In this document: in pieces, positions 1 to 7,277 of the stretch | How positions within the stretch are numbered: the stretch's first letter is position 1 | Layout: each line of letters begins with the position of its first letter | Source: Candidatus Bipolaricaulota bacterium | GTDB taxonomy: Bacteria > Bipolaricaulota > Bipolaricaulia > Bipolaricaulales > Bipolaricaulaceae | NCBI GenBank assembly: GCA_021159405.1 | Contig: JAGGRX010000016.1 | Coordinates: 1 to 13,622 of the forward strand | Direction of reading: 5' to 3' | Length of the DNA stretch: 13,622 bases | Made by a program: the position numbers and the translations under genes | The notes under the pieces: generated by a model | What the model was told of the DNA's origin: nothing | Databases searched by the model: none | Seen by the model: the letters and a program-made list of their open reading frames with translations, nothing else

Positions 1-1448
1 CTCTCCAAGAGATCCCCGTCGAGCGTCACCACCCGCACGCCGGAAAGCTCCCGCACCGCCTCCAGGGTCTCGGCCACCACTGTGTCCGAGAGCACATAGG
101 CCACCGCGTCCCTGACCTTGGGCGGGAAGTCGCACAGCTCGATGGCAAGCCCCACCACCCCGGGGAGCTTCAGGGCATCCCGGGCCTCGGCGGAGATGCG
201 GGGCACCGCCAGGCGATCTAAGGGGAGGAACCTGGCCCGGCCAAGTCCCTCCTCCTTGAGGTAGCGCACGCACTCAAGGGCGAGGTCGCGGCTTTCCACC
301 ACCAGGTCATGGCGGTGGCCGCCCAGGGCGGTCTCGAAGGCGAGCTCTAGCCCTTTGTGCGGGCGCACAAGCTGGCCGATGGTGCCGTGGATCCCGTCCC
401 AGCCGAGTTTAAGGAGCGCGGCCACCGGCTCAGGCGGTCGGGCCCCTGCCCCCACGAATCGCTGGAGGTCGTCGATGGTTTCCCGCAACGAGGCGATCTC
501 CCGCTCCAGGGCCCGGGCCTCGGCCTCCTTTGCGGAAAGCTCCCCCCGCAGGCGTTCCACCGTCCGGATGAGTTCGGTCATGCCCTCGTCCTCGGCCACC
601 CCTTGGGGGGCGAGCTTGCGCTCCCGGGCCTCGATCTCCCGGTCCAGGCGGTCCACCTCCCGGGAGAGCTCTTCCACCTCCTCCCGGGCACGCTCGGCCT
701 GGGCCTGCGCCCGCTCCAGCGCCTGGCTTAGGGCCTCCCAGCGCCGGTAGCGAAGGGTGGCAGCCAAGCGGTCCCGCTCCTCGGCCAGGGCCTTGTACTC
801 CAAGGCCGCCTCCCGGGCCCGATGGAGCTCGGCCAGACGGTGCCGGCGCTCGGCCAGCAGAATCCGGCTGGTGTTTAGGCGCTCCTTCACCTGGGCAAGC
901 TCTGAGATGGCCTTGGCCTTGCGTTCCTCGTAGGCGGCGATCCCCGCCACCTCGTCCAGGATCTCCCGCCTGCGCTTGGGGGAGCGCTCCAGGACGTCGA
1001 TCACCATGCCCTGCTCCACGATGTGATAGCCGTTTGGATCGATCCGGGCCAAGGCAAGCAGGCTTTCCACCACCTTGGCCGGAACGACCTTCCCCTGGAG
1101 CCGATAGGTGGAAGAGGTAGGGGTGATCTTCCGGGAGAGCACCACCTCGGGGGCGGGTTCGGACAAAAGTTCATCGAACAGTCCGGAGCGGTTGTCCAAG
1201 GTGAGGGAGACCACGGCCTGCGGGACCGGCTCGCCCCGGGGCGGGACATGAAGAAGCTGCTCCACCCGCTCTGCCCTAAGGGACCGGGACCTTCGTCCCA
1301 TTACGAACGCCAGGGCATCGAAGATGTTGGATTTTCCCGCCCCGTTTTCCCCAACGATCGCGGTAAGTCCGGGATAGAAGGGGAGCACAACGCGCCTGCG
1401 GAAGGATTTGAAGCCCTGGATCTCGAGGCGCTTGATGAAGGTGCTCAT
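1..1448 (-). CDS. smc: Chromosome segregation SMC protein, N-terminal part (head, arm and hinge), runs off window
   Basis: SMC ATPases form ring-shaped dimers that organise and segregate the nucleoid. 482 codons are visible, read from an ATG at 1448 that overlaps the stop of the upstream HTH gene (ATGA). Seen: Walker A GENGAGKS at residues 33-40, the Q-loop Gln at 146 in an IVEQG segment, the DEVAGIAAYEERK end of the N-terminal head at about 165-177, heptad-rich charged coiled coil at about 177-345 with a proline/glycine break near 280, then the hinge starting GIHGTIG at about 352 and continuing past a GRARFLPL motif. Two points are unusual. The head motifs (GRRSRSLRAERVEQLL, DPNGYHIVEQG) recall archaeal SMC more than the usual bacterial GPNGSGKS/GEQSA pattern. 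The arm before the hinge is about 170 residues, roughly half that of Bacillus SMC. The C-terminal arm and head lie outside the window. Family assignment is firm; the subtype is inference. Confidence 0.93.
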   Translation of the reverse strand, partial: MSTFIKRLEIQGFKSFRRRVVLPFYPGLTAIVGENGAGKSNIFDALAFVMGRRSRSLRAERVEQLLHVPPRGEPVPQAVVSLTLDNRSGLFDELLSEPAPEVVLSRKITPTSSTYRLQGKVVPAKVVESLLALARIDPNGYHIVEQGMVIDVLERSPKRRREILDEVAGIAAYEERKAKAISELAQVKERLNTSRILLAERRHRLAELHRAREAALEYKALAEERDRLAATLRYRRWEALSQALERAQAQAERAREEVEELSREVDRLDREIEARERKLAPQGVAEDEGMTELIRTVERLRGELSAKEAEARALEREIASLRETIDDLQRFVGAGARPPEPVAALLKLGWDGIHGTIGQLVRPHKGLELAFETALGGHRHDLVVESRDLALECVRYLKEEGLGRARFLPLDRLAVPRISAEARDALKLPGVVGLAIELCDFPPKVRDAVAYVLSDTVVAETLEAVRELSGVRVVTLDGDLLE

Positions 1449-1687
1449 GCCGGCTCGTCGAACAAGCTCAGGGGCACCATCCGGGGGCGGCTTTCGAAGA
1501 GGGGCGCTGCTTGTGCCTCCGCGAGCAGCCGCTCGATCTTGTGGCGGTTGTAGTCGTTGGGGACGCTCACCCCCTCTTCCCACCGCATGATGGTGGGGAT
1601 CGAGACCCCAAGCATATTTGCAACGGATCGCTTGCTCAAACCGTTCTCCAACCGGAAGCGCCTCAGCCGTTCTCCCAGCGCATTCAT
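1445..1687 (-). CDS. Small XRE-family helix-turn-helix DNA-binding protein coupled to smc
   Basis: An 80-residue protein, nearly all of it a Cro/CI-type HTH domain. Residues about 4-55 read as the five-helix XRE fold: LGERLRRFRLENGLSKRSVA is helix 1 and the start of the HTH, and VSIPTIMRWEEG is the recognition helix. The C-terminal tail of about 25 residues has no recognisable domain. The start at 1687 has a purine-rich GGAGGTAAGGTGGA just upstream, a good ribosome binding site. Its stop overlaps the smc start as ATGA, so the two are almost certainly one mRNA with coupled translation. A 12-bp palindrome inside its promoter fits an autoregulatory operator. Target genes are unknown. An XRE regulator fused by overlap to smc is not a standard arrangement that I know of. 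Confidence 0.85.
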   Translation of the reverse strand: MNALGERLRRFRLENGLSKRSVANMLGVSIPTIMRWEEGVSVPNDYNRHKIERLLAEAQAAPLFESRPRMVPLSLFDEPA

Positions 1688-1713
1688 TCCACCTTACCTC
1701 CCCAAGGGTTACG

Positions 1714-1742
1714 AATATAACATTTGTTACATGTCCGGCCAA
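1714..1742 (-). promoter_or_regulatory. Promoter of HTH-smc operon with palindromic operator candidate
   Basis: On the minus strand a TTGGCC (-35, 1742-1737) and a TATATT (-10, 1719-1714) are separated by exactly 17 bp, 27 bp ahead of the HTH start codon. The perfect palindrome TAACATTTGTTA (1718-1729) lies in the spacer and touches the -10, where a bound repressor would block polymerase. The -35 also shares bases with the T-run of the terminator of the upstream gene (1741-1745). The promoter match and palindrome are visible; binding by the HTH protein is inferred. Confidence 0.55.
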
Positions 1743-1770
1743 AAAGGAGGGGCGCGGCAGCGCCCCCTCC
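1741..1770 (-). terminator. Intrinsic terminator of the 258-residue coiled-coil gene
   Basis: Read on the minus strand, a GC-rich stem (GGAGGGGGCGC against GCGCCCCTCC, one bulged G) with a TGCC loop is followed directly by TTTTT. It starts 7 bases after the stop codon of the gene ending at 1778. This is a textbook rho-independent terminator. Confidence 0.88.
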
Positions 1771-1777
1771 GGCTTGC

Positions 1778-2554
1778 TTAGCCTCCCATGAAGTGGAGGG
1801 CGATGGCCCCGATCCCGGCGAGGAGTGCCAGAAGGGCCATCCCTTGGGCCGCGCCCAGGGTATCCTGCATTGCCTTCACATCCAGCCCCTCCACTTGAGC
1901 CTCCAGGGTGGTGACGCGGGCATCTAGATCGTCCACCCGACCTTTAAGTTGGGCGATGGCGTCCTTGTTGGCCTGGATGTCGGCGGTGAAGCCCCCCAAA
2001 GCCGCCTCAAAGCCCTGGAGCTTGGCCCGATTGTTTTCGATCTTAATCTGGAGGGCTTGGGTGGCCTGCTCCAGGGCGAGGATCCGGCGCTGGAGCGAAC
2101 CAAGATCCTGCTCCTCAAGCGCCGAGATCCGGGCCTCGTGATCGGAGAGCTTGGAGTTGAGATCGCCAGCCAACACGCCCAACTTCTTGCTCAACTCGGA
2201 CTTCAATGTGGCTACCTCATCCGTGACACGAGCCTTCAGGGCCTGGAGGCGGGCGGCGAGCTGGGGAAGTTGGGCACACATCTCCTGCAGCTGACCGATT
2301 TCAGCCTCCACGTCCTTGAGCCTTGCCTCCAGGGACTGATAGCGGTCGGCGAGATCCTGGTCGGTTGCGTCCAGGGCCTGAATGGCCCCCTTGAGCTCGG
2401 CGATGAGGTTTCCAAAATAACTTGCCATCTGATCATAGAGCTGCTCCAGGTCTGCGATCTCCTCCTCAGCTGGCGGGATGGTTGCTTGCTGTGCAAATGC
2501 CGATGGGGCCAAGAGGAGCCCTACGATCACGACTGCCAAAATTCCCTTTCTCAT
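1778..2554 (-). CDS. Secreted coiled-coil protein with C-terminal membrane segment (paralog A)
   Basis: 258 residues. I chose the ATG at 2554 because it begins a clean signal peptide (MRKG, hydrophobic stretch, SAFA cleavage at about residue 21) and sits 7 bases after a strong AAAGGGGGT ribosome binding site. An in-frame upstream ATG at 2611 would bury the signal peptide. After PPAEEEIA (residues 27-34) the protein is almost continuous heptad-repeat helix to about residue 230, then a hydrophobic segment (about 238-256) ending in MGG. This predicts an exported rod of up to about 30 nm, anchored at its C-terminus. Residues 138-193 are 40/56 identical to the neighbouring paralog at 2778-3377. 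One Cys (residue 93) lies in the rod. No enzymatic motif is seen. The architecture resembles envelope spacer proteins such as Thermotoga Omp-alpha, but there is no SLH domain. Function unknown. Confidence 0.85.
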   Translation of the reverse strand: MRKGILAVVIVGLLLAPSAFAQQATIPPAEEEIADLEQLYDQMASYFGNLIAELKGAIQALDATDQDLADRYQSLEARLKDVEAEIGQLQEMCAQLPQLAARLQALKARVTDEVATLKSELSKKLGVLAGDLNSKLSDHEARISALEEQDLGSLQRRILALEQATQALQIKIENNRAKLQGFEAALGGFTADIQANKDAIAQLKGRVDDLDARVTTLEAQVEGLDVKAMQDTLGAAQGMALLALLAGIGAIALHFMGG

Positions 2555-2735
2555 TCTTTCTACCCCCTTTCCTCTCCGGTGCTGGTGGGGCCGCTTCATC
2601 CCCATTTCCAATCCACCCTATCCAAGACGGGAATGAGGGGCACGGGCTGGTGGGCGGTGGTTGGGGTAGGTTTGTCGCTGCCCCTCCGGTCAGTTGTCTT
2701 CCGCAGCTCGGCCATGCGGAACTTGCACTAGACAA

Positions 2736-2757
2736 GGCCAGGAACGCCGCCCTGGCC
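2736..2757 (-). other. Hairpin downstream of paralog B, possible weak terminator
   Basis: A 7-bp perfect stem (GGCCAGG/CCTGGCC) with an 8-base loop lies 20 bases past the stop of the gene ending at 2778. The following bases on the minus strand (TTGTCTAG) are only partly T-rich. It could attenuate or process a joint transcript of the two coiled-coil genes. The rest of the 223-bp gap (2555-2777) shows nothing else convincing apart from the ribosome binding site of paralog A. Confidence 0.3.
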
Positions 2758-2777
2758 CTTAAGCGCCGTGTCTTGCT

Positions 2778-3377
2778 TTAACCTTGTTGTTGTAAGAGGA
2801 AGTAGACCAACGTCCCCACGAGCACCGGCGCGAGGATGATGGCCGCCCACTGGGAAGCCTGAACCGCCTTCAGGGACGTAACTTCCTCCTTGAGGGTGGC
2901 AAGTTCCGCTCCTTGGGCCTCCAGGCTCGTCCCCAGATCGGAGACGGAGGTCTTTAGCGACTCGATGTCGGACTGGTACCCACCCAGTGCCGCCTCCACC
3001 CCCTCCATTTTGGCCCGGTTGTTGTCGATCTTTGTCTGGAGGGCCTGCCGGGCTTCCTCCAGGGCGAGGAGGCGGCGCTGAACGCCCCCCAAATCTATCT
3101 GCTCAAGGGCGGTGATCCGGGCCTCATGGTCATCGAGCCGGGATCCCAGGCTTTCGACGTCTTGCACCAGGCCGTTCACCTGGGCCGAAAGCCCAGCAAA
3201 CGAGTTCTCCAGGGTCAAGAAATGCTCCTTGGACTCTTGGATGAACGAGGCGAAGAAGTCGGTCACCTGGCCGAAGGCGGCTTGCATGGAGGCGATCTCA
3301 TCCTCCGCCGGGGGCGCTTGGGCCAGCCCCAAGCTCCCCACCAGGAGTAACCCGAAAAGCACTGTGTACTTCCACAT
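2778..3377 (-). CDS. Secreted coiled-coil protein with C-terminal membrane segment (paralog B)
   Basis: 199 residues. The start at 3377 is set by an AAGGAGGGG ribosome binding site and by the signal peptide that follows (MWKY, hydrophobic core, LAQA end at about residue 21). The mature protein begins APPAEDEIA, matching paralog A, then runs as heptad-rich helix to about residue 172. A hydrophobic stretch (about 176-195) ends in LLQQQG. Residues 83-138, from DHEARITALEQ to EAALGGYQSDI, are the shared core block. The two proteins therefore arose by duplication, with the segment between signal peptide and core about 55 residues longer in A. It is probably co-transcribed with A, 223 bp downstream, and is divergent from gltX. 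Likely an envelope-spanning or surface rod that may pair with A through the conserved block. No known family is recognised. Confidence 0.85.
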   Translation of the reverse strand: MWKYTVLFGLLLVGSLGLAQAPPAEDEIASMQAAFGQVTDFFASFIQESKEHFLTLENSFAGLSAQVNGLVQDVESLGSRLDDHEARITALEQIDLGGVQRRLLALEEARQALQTKIDNNRAKMEGVEAALGGYQSDIESLKTSVSDLGTSLEAQGAELATLKEEVTSLKAVQASQWAAIILAPVLVGTLVYFLLQQQG

Positions 3378-3511
3378 CTCCGCACCCCTCCTTCTTTTCT
3401 TGGTGCTTCGGATGGTTCCAGGGTAATCGGGATCACCTTCGGCTCCATGCCGCCTGGGCACCGGAGAGGGCGGTTTTGTCGCTCCGGAGGCGGACAGGTG
3501 TCTTTTGCCCG

Positions 3512-3523
3512 TATAATCCCGTG
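3512..3523 (+). promoter_or_regulatory. Consensus -10 box placed for leaderless gltX mRNA
   Basis: A perfect TATAAT at 3512-3517 occupies exactly -12 to -7 relative to the A of the gltX ATG at 3524. No ribosome binding site lies between them, and a GTG directly precedes the ATG. A weak -35 (CGGACA, 15-bp spacer) may exist. The 146-bp divergent gap 3378-3523 otherwise holds the paralog B ribosome binding site; no clear promoter for paralog B was found. Confidence 0.7.
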
Positions 3524-4945
3524 ATGACATTGCGCGTTAGGTTTGCTCCTAGCCCCACCGGTGAGCTCCACGTGGGCGGCGCCCGTACCGCCCTGTTCAA
3601 TTGGCTTTGGGCGAGGAAGGAAGGGGGCAGTTTCGTCCTCCGCATCGAGGACACCGATCTTGTCCGCTCGGAGCGGCGCTTCGCTCAGGGCATCATGGAT
3701 GCCCTCCGCTGGCTCGGGCTTGACTGGGACGAGCTTTACTTTCAGTCCGAGCGGCTGCCCATCTACCGCAAGTATGTAGAAAAGCTGCTTGAAGAAGGGA
3801 AGGCCTATCCCTGCTATTGTACCCCGGAGGAGCTGGCGGCCCGCCGCAGGCAAGCCCTATCCCGGGGCGAGGTCCCGGAGTACGATGGCCATTGCCGCAA
3901 CCTCAGCGAGGCGGAGCGAAAGCGGTATCTTGCGCAAGGCAGAAAACCGGCCATCAGGTTCAGGGTGCCCGAGGCGGCCAAGGAGACCTCCTTTCGCGAC
4001 TTTTTGCGCGGGGAGGTGCGCTTCCGTCGTCTCACCACCGGGGACTTCGTGATCCAAAAGGCAGACGGGACCCCTACCTACAACCTGGCCTGTGTGGTGG
4101 ATGACCACGAGATGGGGATCACCCATGTGCTTAGGGCCGAGGATCACATCTCCAACACCCCCAAGCAGATCTGGCTGTACCAAGCCCTCGGGTGGGACCC
4201 ACCCCAGTTCGGCCATCTGTCCGTCATATTGGGGCCGGACAGGAGGAAGCTGTCCAAGCGCCACGGGGCGACCTCGGTGGAGGCGCTGCGCGAGCAGGGG
4301 TTCCTCCCCGAAGCGGTGGTCAACCATCTGGCACTCCTGGGCTGGTCCCCGGGAACGGGGGAAGAGGTGTTCACCCTGGAGGAATTGGTGGAGCGCTTCT
4401 CCCTGGAAAGGGTGAACCTGGCTCCCCAGGTATTCGACCTAGACAAGCTCAAGTGGCTCAACCGCAAGCACCTAGCTCGTCTTTCCCCAGAGGAGCTCCT
4501 CGTCAGGGCGAAGCCCTTCCTCAAAGGCCTTCCAGAGGGGCCGGAGGAGAAGGTGGCCAGGGCACTGGCCCTGGTGCGGCCGGGGATCTCCACCTTGGCG
4601 GAGCTTGGCGAGCATCCAGATCTCGTCGCCATCCTAAGCCGGCCAGAACTCGGCCAGGATGTGCTTGAGGAGCTGAGCAAGCCTATGGCACAGGAGGCTC
4701 TGCGGGCCGTGCTTGCTCGACTGGAAGGTCTTCCAAACGTGGGGTTGCGTGCTTTGGTAAACGAAGTAGCGGGCGAACTCGGGGTGTCCCGGCGGGGGGT
4801 ATTCCACCCGCTGCGGCTTGCCCTCACCGGCCGCTCCCAGGGGCCGGAGCTTGCGGGGGTCGTCGCCGTGCTCGGCCCAGAAGAGGTAAGGGCCAGGATT
4901 GAGCACGCCCTAAGTGTGGTTGAGGAAACCACCGGCGGGGTGTAA
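3524..4945 (+). CDS. gltX: Glutamate-tRNA ligase
   Basis: 473 residues, the normal length for bacterial GluRS. It charges tRNA-Glu with glutamate using ATP in the cytoplasm. The class I signatures are clear: FAPSPTGELHVGG at 7-19 (HIGH motif as HVGG), RIEDTD, and KLSKR at 242-246 (KMSKS motif). A CYC pair followed by a GHCRNLS segment lies in the zinc/acceptor-binding region. The C-terminal third is the helical anticodon-binding domain. The ATG at 3524 is preferred to the in-frame start at 3476 because homologs begin just before RFAPSPTG and the TATAAT box would fall inside a longer ORF. Whether it is discriminating or also charges tRNA-Gln cannot be decided here, since gatCAB or glnS are not in view. 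hppA follows after 72 bp with no convincing terminator between. Confidence 0.96.
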   Translation: MTLRVRFAPSPTGELHVGGARTALFNWLWARKEGGSFVLRIEDTDLVRSERRFAQGIMDALRWLGLDWDELYFQSERLPIYRKYVEKLLEEGKAYPCYCTPEELAARRRQALSRGEVPEYDGHCRNLSEAERKRYLAQGRKPAIRFRVPEAAKETSFRDFLRGEVRFRRLTTGDFVIQKADGTPTYNLACVVDDHEMGITHVLRAEDHISNTPKQIWLYQALGWDPPQFGHLSVILGPDRRKLSKRHGATSVEALREQGFLPEAVVNHLALLGWSPGTGEEVFTLEELVERFSLERVNLAPQVFDLDKLKWLNRKHLARLSPEELLVRAKPFLKGLPEGPEEKVARALALVRPGISTLAELGEHPDLVAILSRPELGQDVLEELSKPMAQEALRAVLARLEGLPNVGLRALVNEVAGELGVSRRGVFHPLRLALTGRSQGPELAGVVAVLGPEEVRARIEHALSVVEETTGGV

Positions 4946-5017
4946 AGTTTTCACGATTTTGGCTTTCTAGGCCAAAGTATCCCTAGGTTAAGGCAGGTAA
5001 CGGAAGGGAGGAGTGGT

Positions 5018-7219
5018 ATGGCCCTAGCGATTGGCATTGCGGCACTGGTCTCCGTTGTGGCCCTGGTCTGGGCCGCCTACGCCAACTGGTATGTGGCCCG
5101 GAGGGACCGGGGCACCAAACGGATGCAGGAAATCCAGGGGTACATCCGCGATGGCGCGACCGCGTTCATGATCGAGGAAGCCAAACACATGTCCATTGTC
5201 ATCCTCATCATCGGCATTTTGCTTTGGATCCTGTTTTACTGGGAAGTGGCCGTAGCGTTCTGGATCGGGGCTATCTTCTCCATGGCAGCGGGCTTCATCG
5301 GGATGAACGCGGCCACCTTAGCCAACGCCCCCACTACCCAAGCCGCGCGCAGATCGGTGCGGGAGGCGCTCAAGGTTGCGTTCTCCGGGGGAAGCGTGAT
5401 GGGCATGGGGGTGGCAGGGCTGGCCATCGGGGGCTTGGTGATCGTGATCGCACTGTTCCACAAGGAGTTCGACCCGGCCACCGTCCATATTCAGACCAAG
5501 TACCTGTTCGGGATCAAGGGGGCGGGGGTTAACTTCATCAAAGGCGCGCTTCTTGTGTCGGCCTACTCGGCCGGGGCGTCGCTTGTGGCCCTGTTCGACC
5601 GTGTGGGCGGCGGCATCTACACCAAGGCCGCGGACATGGCCGCGGACATCGTGGGCAAGGTAGAGGCCCACATCCCGGAGGACGACCCCAGAAATCCGGC
5701 GACCATCGCCGACAACGTGGGTGACAACGTGGGCGACGTTGGGGGCCTCGGAGCCGACCTTTTGGAGTCGTTTATCGGAGCCATCATTTCAGTGATGGTG
5801 ATGTTCATGTACATCTTCGTCGGCCAGCACAACCCGGGGATCAGCGACCTTGTGGCCAAGCTCGGTTTTCCCTCTGGGATTGAGCCCGGCCAGTATTGGT
5901 GGGTCTTGCTTTTGCCACTCCTTATCGTGGCTGCGGGGACGTTTTCTTCCCTTCTCGCCGTGCTCTACGTGCGTTACTCCAAGGGGGAGGACCCTCAGAA
6001 GACGCTGATGAACGGGCTCATCATGGCTGCCGTGCTTACCGGGGTGTTTACCCTCATCATCTGCTGGCTCACCCCCGTCAACTTCAATCCGTTTTTCTGC
6101 GTGCTTGTGGGCCTGGCAGCTGGGGTAGCCATCGGCCGGCTTTCCGAGTACTACACATCTTACAAGTACAAGCCCACCCGGGAACTTTCGGAGATGAACC
6201 AGGCTGGACCAGGGGTGGGGGTGGCAGGCGGGCTTGCCGTAGGGATGCTGTCCACGTTCTGGCCCGTCCTGGTGCTCGCTGCTGCAACGGCCCTGACCTA
6301 CTACATCGGGGGCCTTCTTGGAGTGGCATTCGCGGCCGCTGGGATGCTGTCGTTCGTAGGGATGAACGTGTCCATCGACTCTTATGGGCCGGTGGCCGAT
6401 AATGCAGGCGGCATCGCCACCATGGCCGAGCTTCCGCCGGACGTGCGGGAGCGCACCGACGGCCTTGACGCCGTGGGTAATACCACCGCCGCCATCGGCA
6501 AAGGCTTTGCCATCGGCTCAGCTGCGTTCGCCGCCTTAGGGCTTATCGCCTCCTACCTTTGGTCCGCCATCGGCTCGGCCAATCAGGTGCTGCCACCCCA
6601 GGTGCCCCTGGTGGGTCAGATCGCCCCGAGCCTGTCCCCTACCGCCTCCTGGATCGACGTGGGGCCGTGGGTTTTGGTGGGGCTGATGGTGGGAGCCATG
6701 CTTCCCTACGTGTTCTCCGCCATCTTGATCCGGGGCGTGACCAGAACGGCAGACGTCCTCGTGCTTGAGATCCGGCGGCAGTTCAGGGAAAACCCCAAGA
6801 TCCTGGAAGGAAAGGAAACCGCGGACTACCGGCGCTGCATCTCCATCACCGCAAGCGGGGCACTTAGGAGCATGACCCTGCCGGCCGTCATAGCGGTGGG
6901 GACGCCTCTGTTCGTGGGGCTTGTGTTCGGGCGGTACGCCCTGGCCGGGGTGCTATTCGGGGGGCTCCTTTCGGCCATTCAGCTCGCCATCTACTGCGCC
7001 AACGCAGGCGGCGCCATGGACAACGCCAAGAAATACATCGAGATCGGGCACTTCGGGGGCTCGGGCTCTGAGGCCCACGCGGCGAGCGTGGTCGGGGATA
7101 CGGTTGGGGATCCCCTCAAGGATACCGTGGGGCCGTCCTTGGACATCCTGATCAAGCTGATGAGCGTGATCTCGCTTGTGTTCGCCTCTCTGTTCCCGGT
7201 GTCCCCGATCTTCATGTAG
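5018..7219 (+). CDS. hppA: K+-dependent membrane pyrophosphatase, probably Na+-translocating
   Basis: 733 residues, the usual size for a 16-helix membrane-bound pyrophosphatase, which couples PPi hydrolysis to cation export. The start is supported by GGGAGGAG upstream. Seen: the catalytic block around 209-251 with DRVGGGIYTKAADMAAD, PEDDPRNPATIADNVGDNVGD and GLGADLLES; the GNTTAAIGKG motif with Ala491 and Gly494; and the C-terminal GDTVGDPLKDTVGPSLDILIK. Known family rules: Ala and Gly at the first and fourth positions after GNTT mark K+-dependent enzymes (Lys/Thr mark K+-independent ones). The Asp247-Glu250-Ser251 triad together with a C-terminal DxxxK matches the Na+ site of the Thermotoga maritima enzyme (D243, E246, S247, D703, K707). 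Na+ transport, possibly with H+, is therefore more likely than pure H+ pumping. Ion specificity is inferred. Confidence 0.96.
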   Translation: MALAIGIAALVSVVALVWAAYANWYVARRDRGTKRMQEIQGYIRDGATAFMIEEAKHMSIVILIIGILLWILFYWEVAVAFWIGAIFSMAAGFIGMNAATLANAPTTQAARRSVREALKVAFSGGSVMGMGVAGLAIGGLVIVIALFHKEFDPATVHIQTKYLFGIKGAGVNFIKGALLVSAYSAGASLVALFDRVGGGIYTKAADMAADIVGKVEAHIPEDDPRNPATIADNVGDNVGDVGGLGADLLESFIGAIISVMVMFMYIFVGQHNPGISDLVAKLGFPSGIEPGQYWWVLLLPLLIVAAGTFSSLLAVLYVRYSKGEDPQKTLMNGLIMAAVLTGVFTLIICWLTPVNFNPFFCVLVGLAAGVAIGRLSEYYTSYKYKPTRELSEMNQAGPGVGVAGGLAVGMLSTFWPVLVLAAATALTYYIGGLLGVAFAAAGMLSFVGMNVSIDSYGPVADNAGGIATMAELPPDVRERTDGLDAVGNTTAAIGKGFAIGSAAFAALGLIASYLWSAIGSANQVLPPQVPLVGQIAPSLSPTASWIDVGPWVLVGLMVGAMLPYVFSAILIRGVTRTADVLVLEIRRQFRENPKILEGKETADYRRCISITASGALRSMTLPAVIAVGTPLFVGLVFGRYALAGVLFGGLLSAIQLAIYCANAGGAMDNAKKYIEIGHFGGSGSEAHAASVVGDTVGDPLKDTVGPSLDILIKLMSVISLVFASLFPVSPIFM

Positions 7220-7246
7220 TTTTTCTGAGGACAAGTAAGCAAGGTA

Positions 7247-7273
7247 GGGGGCGCCGCCAGGCGCCCCCCTTTT
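7247..7273 (+). terminator. Intrinsic terminator of hppA
   Basis: A perfect 9-bp stem (GGGGGCGCC/GGCGCCCCC) with a GCCA loop is followed by CTTTT, 27 bases after the hppA stop. The stem could also stop the convergent vapBC transcript ending at 7278, although on that strand no T-run follows. Confidence 0.85.
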
Positions 7274-7277
7274 AAAG

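Noticed and set aside
1949..2731. Long open frame on the plus strand opposite paralog A
   Set aside because: It is the antisense of a coiled-coil gene rich in GAG/CTG codons, has no ribosome binding site or recognisable domain, and the opposite strand has a signal peptide, ribosome binding site and terminator.
3378..3530. N-terminal extension of paralog B
   Set aside because: It would place the signal peptide internally and ignore the AAGGAGGGG site directly ahead of 3377.
4144..4932. Long open frame on the minus strand inside gltX
   Set aside because: Antisense shadow caused by high GC; the product is Ser/Arg-rich low complexity and gltX is clearly the gene.
4960..4985. TTTGGC/GCCAAA hairpin between gltX and hppA as a terminator
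   Set aside because: The stem is only 6 bp, AT-containing, and has no T-run; it is too weak to call.
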